The position numbers and the translations under genes are program-made. The notes under the pieces are model-generated. The model had not been told where the DNA came from. It searched no databases and saw only the letters and a list, made by a program, of their open reading frames with translations. From positions 2,106,111 to 2,170,110 of the forward strand of contig QXEO01000550.1 of NCBI GenBank assembly GCA_007115705.1: DNA of 64,000 nucleotides, read 5' to 3'. Below are positions 24,066-36,490 of this stretch, one piece after another (the first letter of the stretch is position 1; each line of letters opens with the position of its first letter). The stretch is from Dactylis glomerata (taxonomy: Eukaryota; Streptophyta; Magnoliopsida; Poales; Poaceae).

Positions 24066-24990
24066 TGATAGGGCAAAGGTGTCCGATCTTTCGATGAGAT
24101 CTTGATATGTCGATTTGGTGGGTGGAGTTCGTGCTTGACGATCCGACTACACGTGCGAAGCTCGTGCGCCAATGCAATCGCTAGGACAATCTCCGGGAGT
24201 TACTGATCTTGCGGATGCACGATCAGCCTGACCAGCGAGGGTCTTAATTCCTACCTGAAATCGAGAACAAGTAAGAACTAATACTGCAATCAAGATATTG
24301 CGGATGAAAGATGTATGCTTTATTCAAAAGGTGGGATTCCGAATAGGCGGTCTTCTTCTGGGCGATTGGCCTCAAAAGTCAAGCTCGTAGTTGCAGCAAT
24401 GGCTAACTTTAGTCTAATCAAAATCCGAATTCTAATGACGGCTACGGGGGGTATTTGAGGAGGAAAAGGTAGGGGTGCGACCAGCCATGGGTATGGTGGT
24501 CGAACGGAACCCTAACAGGCCTTTTCTCCTCAAATTCGGACTCCTAAAACTGGCTATCTTATTTGCTGCGAAAATTACATGGGCCTGGCCCAAAAATAAA
24601 AGTGACGCATCACCATATCTATCCAAGGACGAATTTATGAAGTAGTTCTTTGTATATTTCGTCCAAGTCTTCATCCTTCATTACGGCGGCTTCAAAGTTC
24701 TGAAATCTCCACTCGTGGCATCTTCTTCAATCCTCAAATGCTTGCTGCCATCTCCATGCACGATCATGCTCCAATGCTTGTCCCTCTAATCCATGCTAGG
24801 TCCATCATTCCTAAGAGTAACAAACATATCTAATTTAGGCAGCATCATATTCTCATGTATGTGAAAAAGAGTTCCAAGAAACGAAAGTACCTGATAGTTA
24901 AGTTGCTTGGCACGAGCTCGAGTGATGGGTCCTTGTATGTGTTCCGATGTAGGCGCAGCGGTTGTATCAATAGATGGGATGTCCTCATCA
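24066..24990 (-). repeat. Element C 5' LTR (925 bp)
   Basis: Pairs with 9388-10312. The AG dinucleotide between LTR and primer site is the same as in T. Confidence 0.95.
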
Positions 24991-24995
24991 GTTTG
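24991..24995. repeat. Target-site duplication of element C, right copy (GTTTG)
   Basis: Matches 9383-9387. Confidence 0.95.
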
Positions 24996-25374
24996 GAGAC
25001 CACCCTAAGGTCAACCACGAGTGATTGGGCTCCTACTTCGTGGAGGAGGCTCAAGGAGAAGAAGGTGAGCCTTCATGGCGCTTGAGTACCCTTCGTGGGA
25101 ATTCACACCTCTCCAACGGTGACTAGCTCTCCCCCAAGAGAGTGAACATCGGGATACATCTTCATCTCCGCGTGCCTCGGTTATTTCTATCCGAGCCCCT
25201 TTACCTTTGTGATAGCCTTTGAGCTTGAAGTACTTTGCATACCATCATATAGGTTGCTCACTTAGTTGTTAGGCTCACACTTATATTCCGCAAATCCTAA
25301 AACTAGTGAAAAGAGAAGTAAAATTTGTAGAAACCTATTCACCGCCCCTCTAGGTTAGACCATCCATCCTTTCA
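24996..25374 (+). repeat. Element E 5' LTR, right piece
   Basis: Continues the E LTR after C, collinear with about 35912-36300, and ends CATCCTTTCA immediately before the primer site. Confidence 0.93.
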
Positions 25375-25376
25375 AT

Positions 25377-25388
25377 TGGTATCAGAGC
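25377..25388 (+). other. Element E primer binding site
   Basis: TGGTATCAGAGC, complementary to the 3' end of initiator-Met tRNA, two bases after the LTR end. Confidence 0.92.
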
Positions 25389-25427
25389 AAGGGCTCTTTT
25401 TAAGGGCTTAACCACCTTGAGAGTAAG

Positions 25428-27940
25428 ATGGTCTCACCTACGGATGAGGGTGAAGACAAAGTCTTCACAGCCGTTGAGGTCCAAGCATTGCTTGATAAGC
25501 AACGCAACAAACTCAACGAACATTTTACCGCGTTGGAAGCGACATTCTCGGCTTTGGATGCAAAGAGTACCCATCCTGAGGTTGTCGAGGTTGCTCCGAA
25601 GGAGAGCCCAAACCCGGATAAGGCTAAGGTGGATATTCCACCTAAGCCCGATGGACCCTCTCTTCATGCAAAGTCATATGAATATCCCCTCGAACGCGTG
25701 CCTATGCCTCACATGAACCCTTCTTCCGGTGCACCTCCCATGCTTGATGAATTTAAATATTCCTATTGGAAGTCTTGCATGCATTCTCATCTTAGGTGTG
25801 TTTGTGTGGAGCTGTGGGGCGTTCTCGAGAATGGGTTCACTCCCGTTGATGAGAAGCACATGACGCCCAAAGAGAGGATTGATTGCCAACTCAACTCCAC
25901 CGCACTTGACAAGATACGTCAAAGCTTGAAGCGTGAATGTATGATCAAGTCTCAAGCATTGAGTCCGCCAAGGAACTTTGGGAGAAGCTCTCGGTCAAGT
26001 TTGATGGAACGTTGGCAATGCAAAAGACCAAGTACGAAGCCGCCAAACAAGACATGAACTTGTTTTGCATGAATGATGGAGAGTCGGTCACAAGTGCCTA
26101 TTCAAGACTCCAAGCTCTCAAGGAGAAGATCATTCTTCTTGGAGGAAACACCATCGATGATGGCTTCCACATGAATGATAGCTTTGTGAAGAACAAGTTC
26201 ATCGAGATTGTGTCTACCGAATACAAGGAGTTGGCCTTCAATGTCACCTTCTTGGAACCTTGCCGCAAGATGACCGCGGATGAGCTTGTTGGATACTTTG
26301 TTGCTCATGATGACATGATTGCCAAGGCAAATAAGACCAAGGAGATTGTTCGTGCCATGAACAAGAACCCATCTCTTGCTTTGAAGGCCAATGTCATTCA
26401 TTCAAGGGCACATGAAGCAAGCAAGGAAGAGAGAGTTGAAGAAGATCTTGAAGAAGAAGAGATGACTTCAACAAGTGAGTTAGATACCGATCTAGCATTC
26501 TTCGCCAAGAAGTATGGGAAGCATTCCATGAAGAGAGGAAGTTTCATTCCCAAGGAGAAAAGAAGATCTTGCTACAATTGTGATGAGCCGGGGCACTTTG
26601 CCAATACTTGCCCCTATGAGAAGAGACAAGACAAGCCGAAGTACGTAAAGGGTGCCAAGCCAAGATTGAAGCCTAATCCAATCAACTTGAGGAACAAGAA
26701 CAAGTTCAAGGACGTCAAGGCACTTGTGGGTGTTGAATACACCTCCGATGTTGATGAAGAGGATAGTGACGAGGAGGACATCATTGGAGTGGCCGGTTTG
26801 GCTCTTGCCAAGCCCAGGTCACTATTCAAGTATGACTACACCAAGGACTACGAGAGCTCCACCAAGAACACTCCTCATAAATGCCTTATGGCAAAGGAGG
26901 CTAAGGTGATATCTTCGTCCCAACCTTCTTGTCCCATTAATGATGATATGGATGAAGAGACTATTCTTGCCACTCTTTACAAGACTATGTGTTCTCTTTG
27001 TGGTGATGCTCGTGATCATTTCGAATACTTGGTGGACACTATTGCTCAACGTAATGAGTCCCTTGAGGAAGCGAGATCCCACGTTGAAGATGGGGAACGG
27101 AGATTCAATCTCCTTGTTCAAGAGCTAACCGAGGAGAAGAATATTAGTTTGCTCCTCTCTCATCAAATTGAAACATATCAACTTGATAAAACTAAGGACT
27201 TGGATACTATGGATAAAACTTTGCTAATGGCACAAGAACTTGATGCTTCCAAAAAGGAACTTGAAGTTGCTCATGCTTCTCTTACTAAGGATCTTGAGCA
27301 CCCTGAAAGGGCTAACAAGCTTGTCAAGGATGAGCTCAATAGACTTAGCAAGAAATATGAGGAACTTCAAGCTCTTCATAATGAAGCTCAAGGTTCATCA
27401 AGTGTCCCATAATTGTTGAGAATATTGCTCGTGCTACTAACTCTTCTCTAGATCAAGCAATCCTCATTGAGGAAAATGCAAAGTTGAAGGCTCAACTTGA
27501 GAAAGAGCGTCTCTACTCCACAACTTGGGAAACCCCCTCATGAGCTCTTTGCTCAACAAAAGGAGAGGCCTCATGGTCAAGGCCTTGGGTATAACCCAAG
27601 GAACAACAACAACAACTATGTTCCTCCACCCAAGAAGATTAACTTTGTGAAGGAAGAGTACAATGGGAATGGTAATGGTAAGAACGTGGCTATGGGAGGG
27701 AATGCCAATAGGGGCAATCCTAACCATAGCTTTGCCGGAAAGACCAACCCATCATATGTGTTGTGTAAGGACACGAATAGGAATGTATGTGCTAGATATG
27801 TTGGTCCTCGTGATTGTTATGCTTATAGATGGTACTCTATTTGGGTACCTAAATCTCTTGTTGCTAATGCTAGGGGTCCCATTTCACAATGGGCTCCTAA
27901 ACCCAAGAATTGATTTTGTAGGGCTATTCCTCTAGTGGAC
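25428..27940 (+). pseudogene. Element E gag (copia type), frameshifted
   Basis: Starts MVSPTDEGEDKVFTAVEV. The frame shifts at about 25937, after which the gag core (ESAKELWEKLSVKFDG) and a zinc knuckle C-X2-C-X4-H-X4-C (CYNCDEPGHFANTC, about 26573) are read. A Lys/Glu-rich coiled-coil-like stretch follows from about 27030. Further shifts occur near 27410 and 27520, leading to GLGYNPRNNNNN and a C-terminal stretch with WVPKSLVANARGP. Gag packages the element RNA. At least three frame changes show it is dead. The order and long C-terminal extension agree with SIRE-type gag. Confidence 0.85.
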
Positions 27941-30900
27941 CAAAATGGTTGTTTGATAGTGGGTGCACTAATCATATGACCGGAGGAAGAGAGGCGCTTG
28001 AGCAATTTGTTGAAGATGTTAACTCAACTCAATCCATCCTCTTTGGAGATAACTCAAAAGGAAAGGTATTGGGTCGAGGCAAGTTGGCAATCTCAAAGGA
28101 CTTGTTTCTTGAGAATGTCATGCTTGTTGACACCCTTGGCTATAATCTTCTTTCAATACGTCATCTTGCAAGCATTGATTTTGATTGCTATTTTACCTAT
28201 AATCATGTGAAAGTCTTTAGGAGTGATAATCTCAAATTGGTTTGTGTTGGACATGTTGAGGACAACCTTTATGTGGTTGATTTCTCGAAAGAGAGCATTT
28301 CCTCCTCAACATGCCTCATTGCCAAGGTTGACGAGGGTTGGCTATGGCATCACCGGCTAGGCCACGTCAACATGAGAAATCTCAAACAACTCCTAAAGGG
28401 TGAACATGTTGTTGGACTAACCAATGTAACATTTGAAAAAGATCGTGTGTGTAGTGCATGTGTTGCCGGGAAGCAACTTGGGAAGAATCATCCGGCCAAG
28501 AGCGTGATCTCAACGACAAGGCCTTTGGAGCTCCTTCACTTGGATCTCTTTGGGCCATCCACCTATGACACCCTTAGAGGTAGAAGATATGGTCTTGTCA
28601 TCGTGGATGATTATTCAAGATATACATGGGTGTTCCTCCTTAAGTCGAAGGATGAGACCCACAAGTTCTTCACCAAGTTCGCCAAGCAAGCAAAATGTAC
28701 ATTTGAAGAAGTGATCAAGACCATAAGGACCGACAGTGGGTCAGAATTCAAGAACTATGCCATGGAAGACTTCATGGGTAAAGAGGGGATCAAGCATGAG
28801 TTCTCCGCACCATACACTCCTCAACAAAATGGCGTGGTGGAAAGGAAGAACCAAACGATCATTGAGATGGAAAGAACCATGTTGGATGAGTTCAAGTCTC
28901 CCCATAACTTTTGGGGAGAAGCTATTGCCACCGCGGTTCATGTCTCCAACCGCCTCTTCCTCCGCCCAGTGTACAACAAGACGCCTTATGAGCTCCTCAC
29001 CGGGAACAAGCCAAATGTCTCCTACTTCCGTGTCTACGGATGCAAGTACTTCATCAAGAACAAAAAGGAAAGACTTGGTAAATTCGAGACTAGAACAATT
29101 GAGGGTGTTTTCGTTGGCTATGCGGATGATTCCCACGCCTATAGATATTACAACATATCCTCCGGATGCGTTGAAGTATCTTGTGACGTGGTATTCAAGG
29201 AATTTAATGGCTCCCAAAGTGGAGCAAGTTGTTCCAAGTGATGCAGGTTATGAAGAATCTTCTCAAGTCATCAAGTCTATGGGAGTTGGTCACATCTTGC
29301 CTAGTGAAGAGCAACTTCTTCCAAACCAAGACCTTCCTCATGAAGAAGATTCAAGGTCAACTCAAGTGGAGCCTAGCTCAACTCAAGTAGAACCTTCATC
29401 ACCATCTCAAGAGGAACAAGATTCTCAAGAGGAGACGCAGGCCCAAGAACAACCACCAAGTCCTCAACCTCATGAGCAAGATCAAGGAGATGATCAAGAA
29501 CCCCACTCCTCTCAAGATCAAGCTCAAGAAGATGGTCATGACCAAGACAAGCCCCAAGAAGAATTTGTTGGTCCTGATGGTTTGAAGAGGCGCATCAAGG
29601 CCGCCACCAAAGCTAGTGATCTTCAAGTCAACAAAATACTTGGTGATATTTCTAAGGGAGTTTCAACTCGTAGACAACTTACTTTGTTTGCCACCTTTTG
29701 TGGCCATCATGCTTTTGTGTCTAGTTTTGAACCTCAAAAGGTACATGAAGCCTTGGGAGATCCAGATTGGGTGAATGCCATGCAAGAAGAGTTGGAATGC
29801 TTCACCTGTAACAAGGTGTGGTCTCTCGTTGAGAGGCCCAAGGACCATAGGATCAATGTGATTGGCACCAAGTGGGTTTTCAAGAACAAGCAAGATGAGA
29901 ATGGAGTTGTCACTTGAAACAAGGCAAGGTTAGTGGTGCAAGGGTTTGCTCAAATAGAAGGTATGGATTATGAGGACACCTTTGCGCCCGTTGCTCGCCT
30001 TGAAGCTATTCGTCTATTGCTTGCTTATGCTTCTTTCCATGATTTCAAGCTTTATCAAATGGATGTTAAAAGTGCTTTTCTAAATGGCCCCTTGAAAGAG
30101 GAGGCATATGTTGCTCAACCCCCGGGTTTCGAAAATCCCAATTTCCCGAATCGTGTGTACAAACTCCATAAGGCGATCTATGGTCTCAAGCAAGCTCCAC
30201 GTGCTTGGTATGAGCATCTTAGGGATTTTCTACTCACGGACGGTTTTGAAATTGGGAAGGTAGATTCCACCCTTTTCACCAAGCGGGTTAAAGGGGGTGG
30301 GTTGTTCATATGCCAAATCTATGTTGATGATATTATTTTTGGTGGGGCTAATGAAAAACATAACAAAGCTTTTGAGAAGTTGATGACACAGAGATTCGAG
30401 ATGTCCATGATGGGGGAGTTGAAGTTCTTTCTAGGTTTTCAAGTGAGGCAACTTGAAGGAGGAACCTTCATCTCTCAAGAGAAGTACGTGAAGGACATGC
30501 TCGCTCGTTTCGAAATGACCAAGGCCAAGAGTGCAAAAACCCCCATGCCAACCAAAGTGCAACTTGACCTTGGTGAAGGTGAGAAACCGGTGGATCAAAA
30601 GGTATATCGCTCCATGATTGGATCCCTTCTCTACCTTTGTGCTTCTAGGCCGGACATAATGCTAAGTGTTGGGTTGTGTGCTCATTTTCAATCCGCTCCT
30701 AAGGGGTGCCACTTTGTGGCGGTAAAATGGATTTTAAGATATCTCGTTCATACTCCTACTCTCGGGATTTGGTATCCAAAGGGGTCAACCTTTGATCTTG
30801 TGGGCTACTCGGATTCCGATTGGGCCGGTGACAAGGTTGACTGGAAGTCGACCTCCGGGGCTTGCCAATTTATTGGCCGGTCGTTGGTGAGTTGGTCGTC

Positions 30901-31219
30901 CAAGAAACAAAACTCCATCTCCCTATCCACCACCGAAGCCGAATACATCTCCGCGGCATCTTGTTGCACTCAATTGTTGTGGATGAAGCAAACCTTGAAA
31001 GACTATGGTGTGTCTCTTGGTACGGTGCTTCTTCTATGCGACAATGAAAGTGCAATAAAGATTGCCAACAACCCCGTCCAACACTCCCGCACCAAACATA
31101 TCGACATTCGCCACCACTTCCTACGTGACCATGTCGCAAGGGGTGATATTGCTCTCTCTCATGTGAGTACCAATCACCAATTGGCGGATATCTTCACAAA
31201 ACCTTTGGATGAAGCCTGA
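27915..31219 (+). pseudogene. Element E pol (protease-integrase-RT-RNase H, copia order)
   Basis: Protease motif WLFDSGCTNHMTGG at about 27944. Integrase zinc finger HHRLGHVN with CSACVAGK, then the core with LDLFGP, DDYSRYTWV, RTDSGSEF and QQNGVVERKN. A frameshift at about 29215 leads into a Gln/Glu/Ser-rich linker. A TGA at 29915-29917 (CGA expected, N-K-A-R-L-V-V-Q follows) separates it from RT, which has LYQMDVKSAFLNG and the catalytic YVDD (about 30322). RNase H follows with YSDSDWAGD and STTEAEYIS, ending DIFTKPLDEA. Integrase before RT defines Ty1/copia. At least two lesions break the frame. Confidence 0.93.
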
Positions 31220-32468
31220 TTTGTTGAGTTAAGGAATGAACTTGGTATTCTTGATCCTAAAAACTTGGATTGATTTACTTGCTTATAATCTTTCATTTAT
31301 CTCGTGTCTAGCTTAGAAACACCGCACACATAGGCCGAAGTCATTTTGTCATGTCTTGGCATAATGCATACCTATGCGTGCTACATTAATTAGACCCAAT
31401 GTCATGACATGGACCCAAGCATCTATCTTTGCGGTGCCATGACATTTGCGCTTAAACATAGGGGGAGTAATCCTCCGCAATTACCATGCCTCCTATTTGA
31501 GCTTGTGCATTCCTTTGAGGCTTTTGATCATGCGTCTCTTGAGTTTAATAAGTCATTTGATTCGTGATCAATTTGATTTTCGTTGAATACTCTTCAAGTT
31601 TTGTTTTGCATTTCTTGAGATTTAGGTTATCACTGCACAAGTCCTTGAAACCGGTGCGCGATCTCTTCAATGTAATCGAGTCAAGGGGGGGGGGGCTTTC
31701 GACGTGATTTCCTGGAGATGCCCGGCGGCACCGGCCTGTGAACCGGTCAGCCCGGCGCGTGTACTGGGGCTGCACCGGAACCCTGGCCAGAATAGGATTT
31801 CGGTACAGGCCTAGCGTGCACCGGCCGTCTCACCGGATGGCCCGACACTATGCCCGGCGCGACCGGCCTTGTACCGGCCGACCGGCTCACAGCCCGGCGC
31901 CGCCGGCTTTCAACCGGGTAACCAGATCTGGCTATGGATAGGGAGGACGAGGGAAACCCTAATCTTGTCAGTTCTTTCCTCCCTCTCCTCTCCAACCTCC
32001 ATGGCCGCCGCCCCCATGTGCTCCTCCAAGTTCTAGCCAATCCCACCAATAATTTCTCTCCAAACTTCATTAGTTGATAGATTGGGCCTCTTGGAAGATT
32101 TCTACCAAAGGGTTCATCGATTCTCGTTTGTTTCTTGGAGATCTTGGGAATCTACCCGGCAAGAGACCTCCATAGAAGTTCCTCTTCGCCAAGTTAGGGC
32201 AAGAGGAGTGATGTCTTAGGGTAATTTGTCTATCTCCCTCTCAAATCCCCTCTTTTCCTTGTTACTCATATGTGGATTTGACAATTACGTTTAGATCCTA
32301 TGCAATTGGAGGTCACACTTTGCTCTTCATGGCCTCTACTCCTATTGTAACTAGTTGGTACACAAGTTAGTATGAGTAACCTAGTCGATTTAGTGGAAGT
32401 TTTTGCAAAATTTTACACATGGATTTGCTTGCCTGGCGCAACCTTGGTCTGCACCGGGCCTGGCACCG
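31220..32468 (+). other. Element E spacer between pol and env-like ORF
   Basis: No gene is supported. It holds a run of 11 G (31685-31695), a CCGG-dense patch (about 31715-31925) resembling the GC-rich part of the LTR, and AT-rich sequence to about 32400. Such spacers are usual in SIRE-type elements. Confidence 0.6.
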
Positions 32469-32628
32469 GCCCGGCTGCGCCGGGCTCCCACCGGCTGCCC
32501 GACACATAGCCCGGTTTCGCCGAATTCCAACCGGCCGCCCGGTGCGCAGCCCGGTTTTGCCGGATTCCAATCGACCGCCCGGTGCGCAGCCCGGTTTCGC
32601 CGGACTCCAACCGGCCGCCCGATTCTAG
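32469..32628 (+). repeat. Four 40-bp CCGG-rich tandem units
   Basis: Units at 32469-32508, 32509-32548, 32549-32588 and 32589-32628. The third and fourth start GCCCGGTTTTGCCGGATTCC and GCCCGGTTTCGCCGGACTCC; the first is the most diverged. Each carries several CCGG sites. The array lies just upstream of the env-like ORF. Confidence 0.85.
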
Positions 32629-32665
32629 CTCCGGTGCACGTCCGGTTGTACCGGCCATCCACTCC

Positions 32666-34291
32666 ATGTCTAATTTTTTCGTTCTTCCACTTGCTCTACT
32701 ATGTCCACTTGTATGCTGTGCTAGTTCACTCTTGGCTTCGTGTCTGATTTGTGCATTGGTTTCATTATTTCTCTTTGCATTCGATGTGTTTTCAGATGAT
32801 GGGCTTGAGGTTGGAGATGAGGTGCTTGGCAAGAGGCCCCGTACAGAGAGGCCAGAAGGAGCTCGCACAAGTGTAAGGACTATTGTGCCCAGGAGGTCAG
32901 AGAATCCGCCAGTGATCAGGAAGTCCACCGGTAGCAAGAAGAGACCTCCAAATCCCGAAGAGCCGGAGGAGATTCTGGAAGGCAACTTTGGCACCATGCA
33001 TGCTGAGAGGTGGAGGGAGTTTCGCCAACGTGACCCTTACTGTTTCAAGAAGAGGACCTTTACTGGTGTTGACAGAATGTTCTGGACTGAAGGTCAGAAG
33101 CAGATGTGGGATGACCACTACAATGACAAGGCACACTTCAAGAGGGGCTGGGTTGTGCATCAACATGCACTCCACATGACGCACTACAACAATCACATTC
33201 AGGATGATCTTCACTTTGTTGATGAGTGCGTGAAGAAGCTTGGAGTTCTTGACATTGCAGCATTCAAGTATGACTACTATCCCGATGTCATTTGCCAGTT
33301 CCACTGCACTGTCTATTTTGATGAGGACCGCAATATGACTTGGATGACTGGCTCTGAGCAGTGCTATGGCACATATGCTGATTTCTGTTAGGCTCTTGGG
33401 TATGATGCAACAGATGAGTCTACATACAAAGTTCACTCTAAGGCAGCCATGGCGGTGAGCGACATTTCCTTCTGCTACCCTACTTCAGATCGTGTGGCTG
33501 AGCCTCCCGCTCTCTCTGGCATGTACTACTCCTTCAATGCTTTGGCCAAGTTCTTCCGTGAGAATCTGGTTTGCAAGAAGGGAGATGCGTCTGATATTCA
33601 TGGCTATCATATCAAGCTTCTCTACTGGTGCAAGTCTAGCCGTTAGAGGAAGATTGATGTGTGTGACTTCATCTACTATGAGCTGAAGAGGTCGGTGCTT
33701 TCTCACATGACTCCGGGGTTCTGTCCTTTTGTTCAGAAGTTCATTGACTCTAGGGTGGCTGGCAAGTTTGCACATACCGGTGAGCATTGCAAGCATGCTA
33801 TTTTCTCTCTTGGGCTTAGTGAAGGTTGGGTGGAGAACCCTACTCTTCGTCGTCCCTCGACTACTACCTTTGGGTCTCCCGGTGCCTCTAGTTCCCGCCA
33901 TGCCCATGCTCCTCGCAAGAAAAGTGGAGCTACCAAGTTCTTCAAGAATCTGTGGGATATGCGCAAGAATACCAATGACGTGGCACATCAAGCCTTAGTG
34001 ATGTCTCAGGACACAAGGATTCGCCAGAATGAGTTCTTTGCTTCCAAGAACTATGCTTATCCTCCTCCCGGTCCGGAGTTGAACCCCGTGCCCATGGTGA
34101 ACTATGTGATGCCTCCTCTTGATGATGAGATGTTCCAAGGGTACTCTATGCCTCTCCCTAGTTCTCGTCCCTCACGAACTAGGACTTTTACTGATGATGA
34201 GATCCATGAAGATGAAGACGAAGGTGAAGATGAAGGCCAGGAAGAAGAAGATGCTGAGGACGCCGAGTCTCCACCTCCACCATTTGTCTAG
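32666..34291 (+). pseudogene. Element E env-like third ORF with two in-frame stops
   Basis: A single frame runs from an ATG at 32666 to 34291, interrupted by TAG at 33389-33391 and 33644-33646, both explicable as CAG to TAG. From 32666 the first about 43 residues are strikingly hydrophobic (MSNFFVLPLALLCPLV...), like a signal or membrane anchor. The same stretch ends in TGTTTTCAG (to 32795), a strong 3' splice site, so it may be intron and not protein. Then come a basic stretch (GKRPRTERP), a globular middle part (WREFRQRDPYCFKKR, WTEGQKQMWDDHYNDK) and an acidic C-terminus (DEDEGEDEGQEEEDAED). The middle resembles what databases call putative plant transposon protein; I could not check this. 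Function unknown. Confidence 0.65.
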
Positions 34292-34799
34292 TTGCTTTCA
34301 GTTGCCACTCTATTGCTTCTTCCTTTTTGGTGTTCCGATGCCAAGGGGGAGAAGTGAGTAGAGTTCTCTTTGCACAAGCCATTTTCTTTGGTGCTTTCCT
34401 CTTGGCTTGTGCTTGCTATTTAGTTGGTTTTTCGAACATTTGGTCTTTGTGTGGATCTTAAGTGGTGAACCATGTGAAACTCCCATATGTCTGGGCAAGT
34501 GTGCTTAATTATTGTTTTCGACTAAGTTATCTATGCGTCTTATCTATCTTGTTTAATCCTATGCATGGATAGTTTAGCTTATTTGATTCACTTGTCATAT
34601 TATCTTGTTGTTCCTATTTATATTAGAGAAGCTTCCCATACTCTACATATATGTTGAACATTGCATTCCAACGCAACTCAACCATGTGCAAATATTATGG
34701 GGGAGCCGCTGTAATATATGTAGAAACTTCTGCTTACATGCTTATTACTTTTTATGAACTCTAGCTCGGTTTGTCATCGTTAACCAAAAAGGGGGAGAT
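34292..34799 (+). other. Element E 3' untranslated region and polypurine tract
   Basis: About 500 bp without a gene, ending in the polypurine tract AAAAAGGGGGAGAT (34786-34799) directly before the LTR start TGTAAGGG. Confidence 0.8.
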
Positions 34800-36300
34800 T
34801 GTAAGGGTATTTTACCCTTAACCTTTATTTTGATTGACGATGACACACGAGCTAGTGACGATTTAATGTGTCTTGCTAGCTTTATTTGCAGGTTTTAGTT
34901 CATCATGTTTGATGGAAGGAGTTGTTAGACCCCCCCCCCATTTGTTTCAAAGATACGGTAGTTCCTTTGTTGCTTTATTTACCTTTTGAGTATAGGACCT
35001 CCACACTATTAAGAGGGGTAATCTTGATGAAATCAGTGGGAAGGTGGCCTATTTTATTTTTCATATCCTTCCTCCCACAATTGCCAAACACTTCGCCAAA
35101 AGTTCGTAGGAAGAAAGGTTGGTTCGAAGCAGTTTTTCTTGAGCCGGTATTAACGGCCGGCGGCGCCGGGCTGTACGCCGGCCTGCCCGGTATAGCCACC
35201 GGGCCCCAACCAGATTTGTGTTCTGGTGGGGGTCCCGGTTCTGGCCCGGCACAACAGCCAGCCTACCCGACGTGGGCCCCGGTGTGCCGGGCGCTGCACC
35301 GGCCGGTCCGGTATAGGCACCGGGCCCCAACCGATCTGGTGTTCTGGTGGGGGTCCCGGTCCTGGCCTGGCGCAATAGCCGGCCTACCCGGCATGCATCC
35401 TGGCACTGCCCCCGCCTTCGCCAGCCAGCTTGGTGCAGAGCCGGCGTCGCCGGGCTGTGCACCGGATGGACCGGTGCTGGCCCAGTTTCACCGGGCTGTG
35501 CGCCGGCCTGTCCGGCATAGAGGCCGGCGGCGCCGACTTTACACCGGCTGGACACAGGAAACTTGCTTCAAACGGCTCTTTCTCCCCCTGGACTATAAAT
35601 ACCCCTTCACCTACCTTATAGAGGATAAGGTTGCCATTCAAATCATATCGTTGCATTCTCTCTCTCTCTCCTCCATGAAAGAGCATTCAAAGCTTGAGAA
35701 TCTCCCATTCTACCCACTCAAATCCAAATCCCTTTGGTAGAAAGATTGAGGAGACCCCGATCTACGTTTTCACCAAGCCAAATTTCATTCCCCCTTGTGT
35801 TCATCGAGTATTGCTTGTTAATCTTGGGTTTGTGGGAAACCATAGGCGGCTAGGGTCGCCCGGAGGCATTCGGCTTGTGATTCGCCCTGTGGAAAGTTTG
35901 TGAGGGTTTGGAGACCACCTTAAGGTCTACCACGAGCGATTGGGCTCCTACTTCATGGAGGAGGCTTAAGGAGAAGAAGGTGAGCCTTCGTGGCGCTTGA
36001 GTACGCTTCGTGGGAATTCACACCTCCCCAACGGTGACTAGCTCTCCCCCAAGAGAGTGAACATCGGGATACATCTTTGTCTCCACGTGCCTTGGTTATT
36101 TCTATCCGAGCCCCTTTACTTGTGTTTTACCTTTGTGATAGCCTTCGAGCTTGAAGTACTTTGCATAGCATCATATAGGTTGCTCACTTAGTTGTTAGGC
36201 TCACACTTATATTCCGCAAAGCCTAAAACTAGTGAAAAGAGAAGTAAAATTTGTGGAAACCTATTGACCCGCCCTCTAGGTTAGACCATCCATCCTTTCA
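34800..36300 (+). repeat. Element E 3' LTR, complete (1501 bp)
   Basis: Starts TGTAAGGGTATTTTACCC and ends CATCCTTTCA. It contains ten C at 34930-34939, CCGG-dense sequence with a 121-bp tandem repeat (units start at about 35200 and 35321), and TATA box CTATAAATACCCC (35593-35605). It serves as reference for the truncated, split 5' copy. Confidence 0.93.
35594..35600 (+). promoter_or_regulatory. TATA box of element E 3' LTR
   Basis: GACTATAAATACCCC, identical to the motif in the 5' LTR. Confidence 0.65.
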
Positions 36301-36490
36301 TACTGAGGTGGCGTAGATTTAGCCTTTTCTTGTAATTTTCTTTCTTTTGAGTTAATGTAGCGAACTCGTTCATATTTTGCCTGAGAATCTGTCAGGGAAC
36401 TCTATACTTCTTGTAAATACTTCGCCTTAGGAAATGTTGGGCTTGATTGTGTTTTTGAGTTATTTTCTCTTTTCTTCTTTTGCCTTCCAG

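Larger units (their letters stand above)
9388..24990 (-). mobile_element. Element C: CRM-like gypsy element inside the E 5' LTR, itself split by D
   Basis: It is bounded by two 925-bp LTRs (9388-10312 and 24066-24990) and by the target duplication GTTTG. The primer site is at 24054-24063 and the polypurine tract at 10313-10333. Its internal region is interrupted by D at 11176-18988. LTR ends, gag type and primer-site spacing (AG) match element T, so C and T form one family. The two LTRs differ at about 16 positions by eye. The coding region carries several stops and frameshifts and has lost an integrase catalytic residue. Confidence 0.95.
8674..36300 (+). mobile_element. Element E: SIRE/Maximus-like Ty1/copia retrotransposon with env-like ORF, split by C
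   Basis: Plus-strand order: truncated 5' LTR (8674-9387 and 24996-25374, split by C), primer site at 25377, gag, pol in copia order (protease, integrase, reverse transcriptase, RNase H), a long spacer, an env-like third ORF, polypurine tract, and a complete 1501-bp 3' LTR (34800-36300). The long post-pol region with an extra ORF is characteristic of the SIRE lineage. The coding regions are decayed by several frameshifts and stops. The first roughly 400 bp of the 5' LTR are replaced by LTR I. The five bases after the 3' LTR are TACTG (36301-36305); the left duplicate is not present. Confidence 0.85.

Noticed and set aside
28741..29217. Minus-strand 158-codon ORF in E
   Set aside because: Mirror frame of the integrase gene.
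32469..32628. CRISPR-like array
   Set aside because: Four contiguous 40-bp units with no spacers, in a plant retrotransposon.
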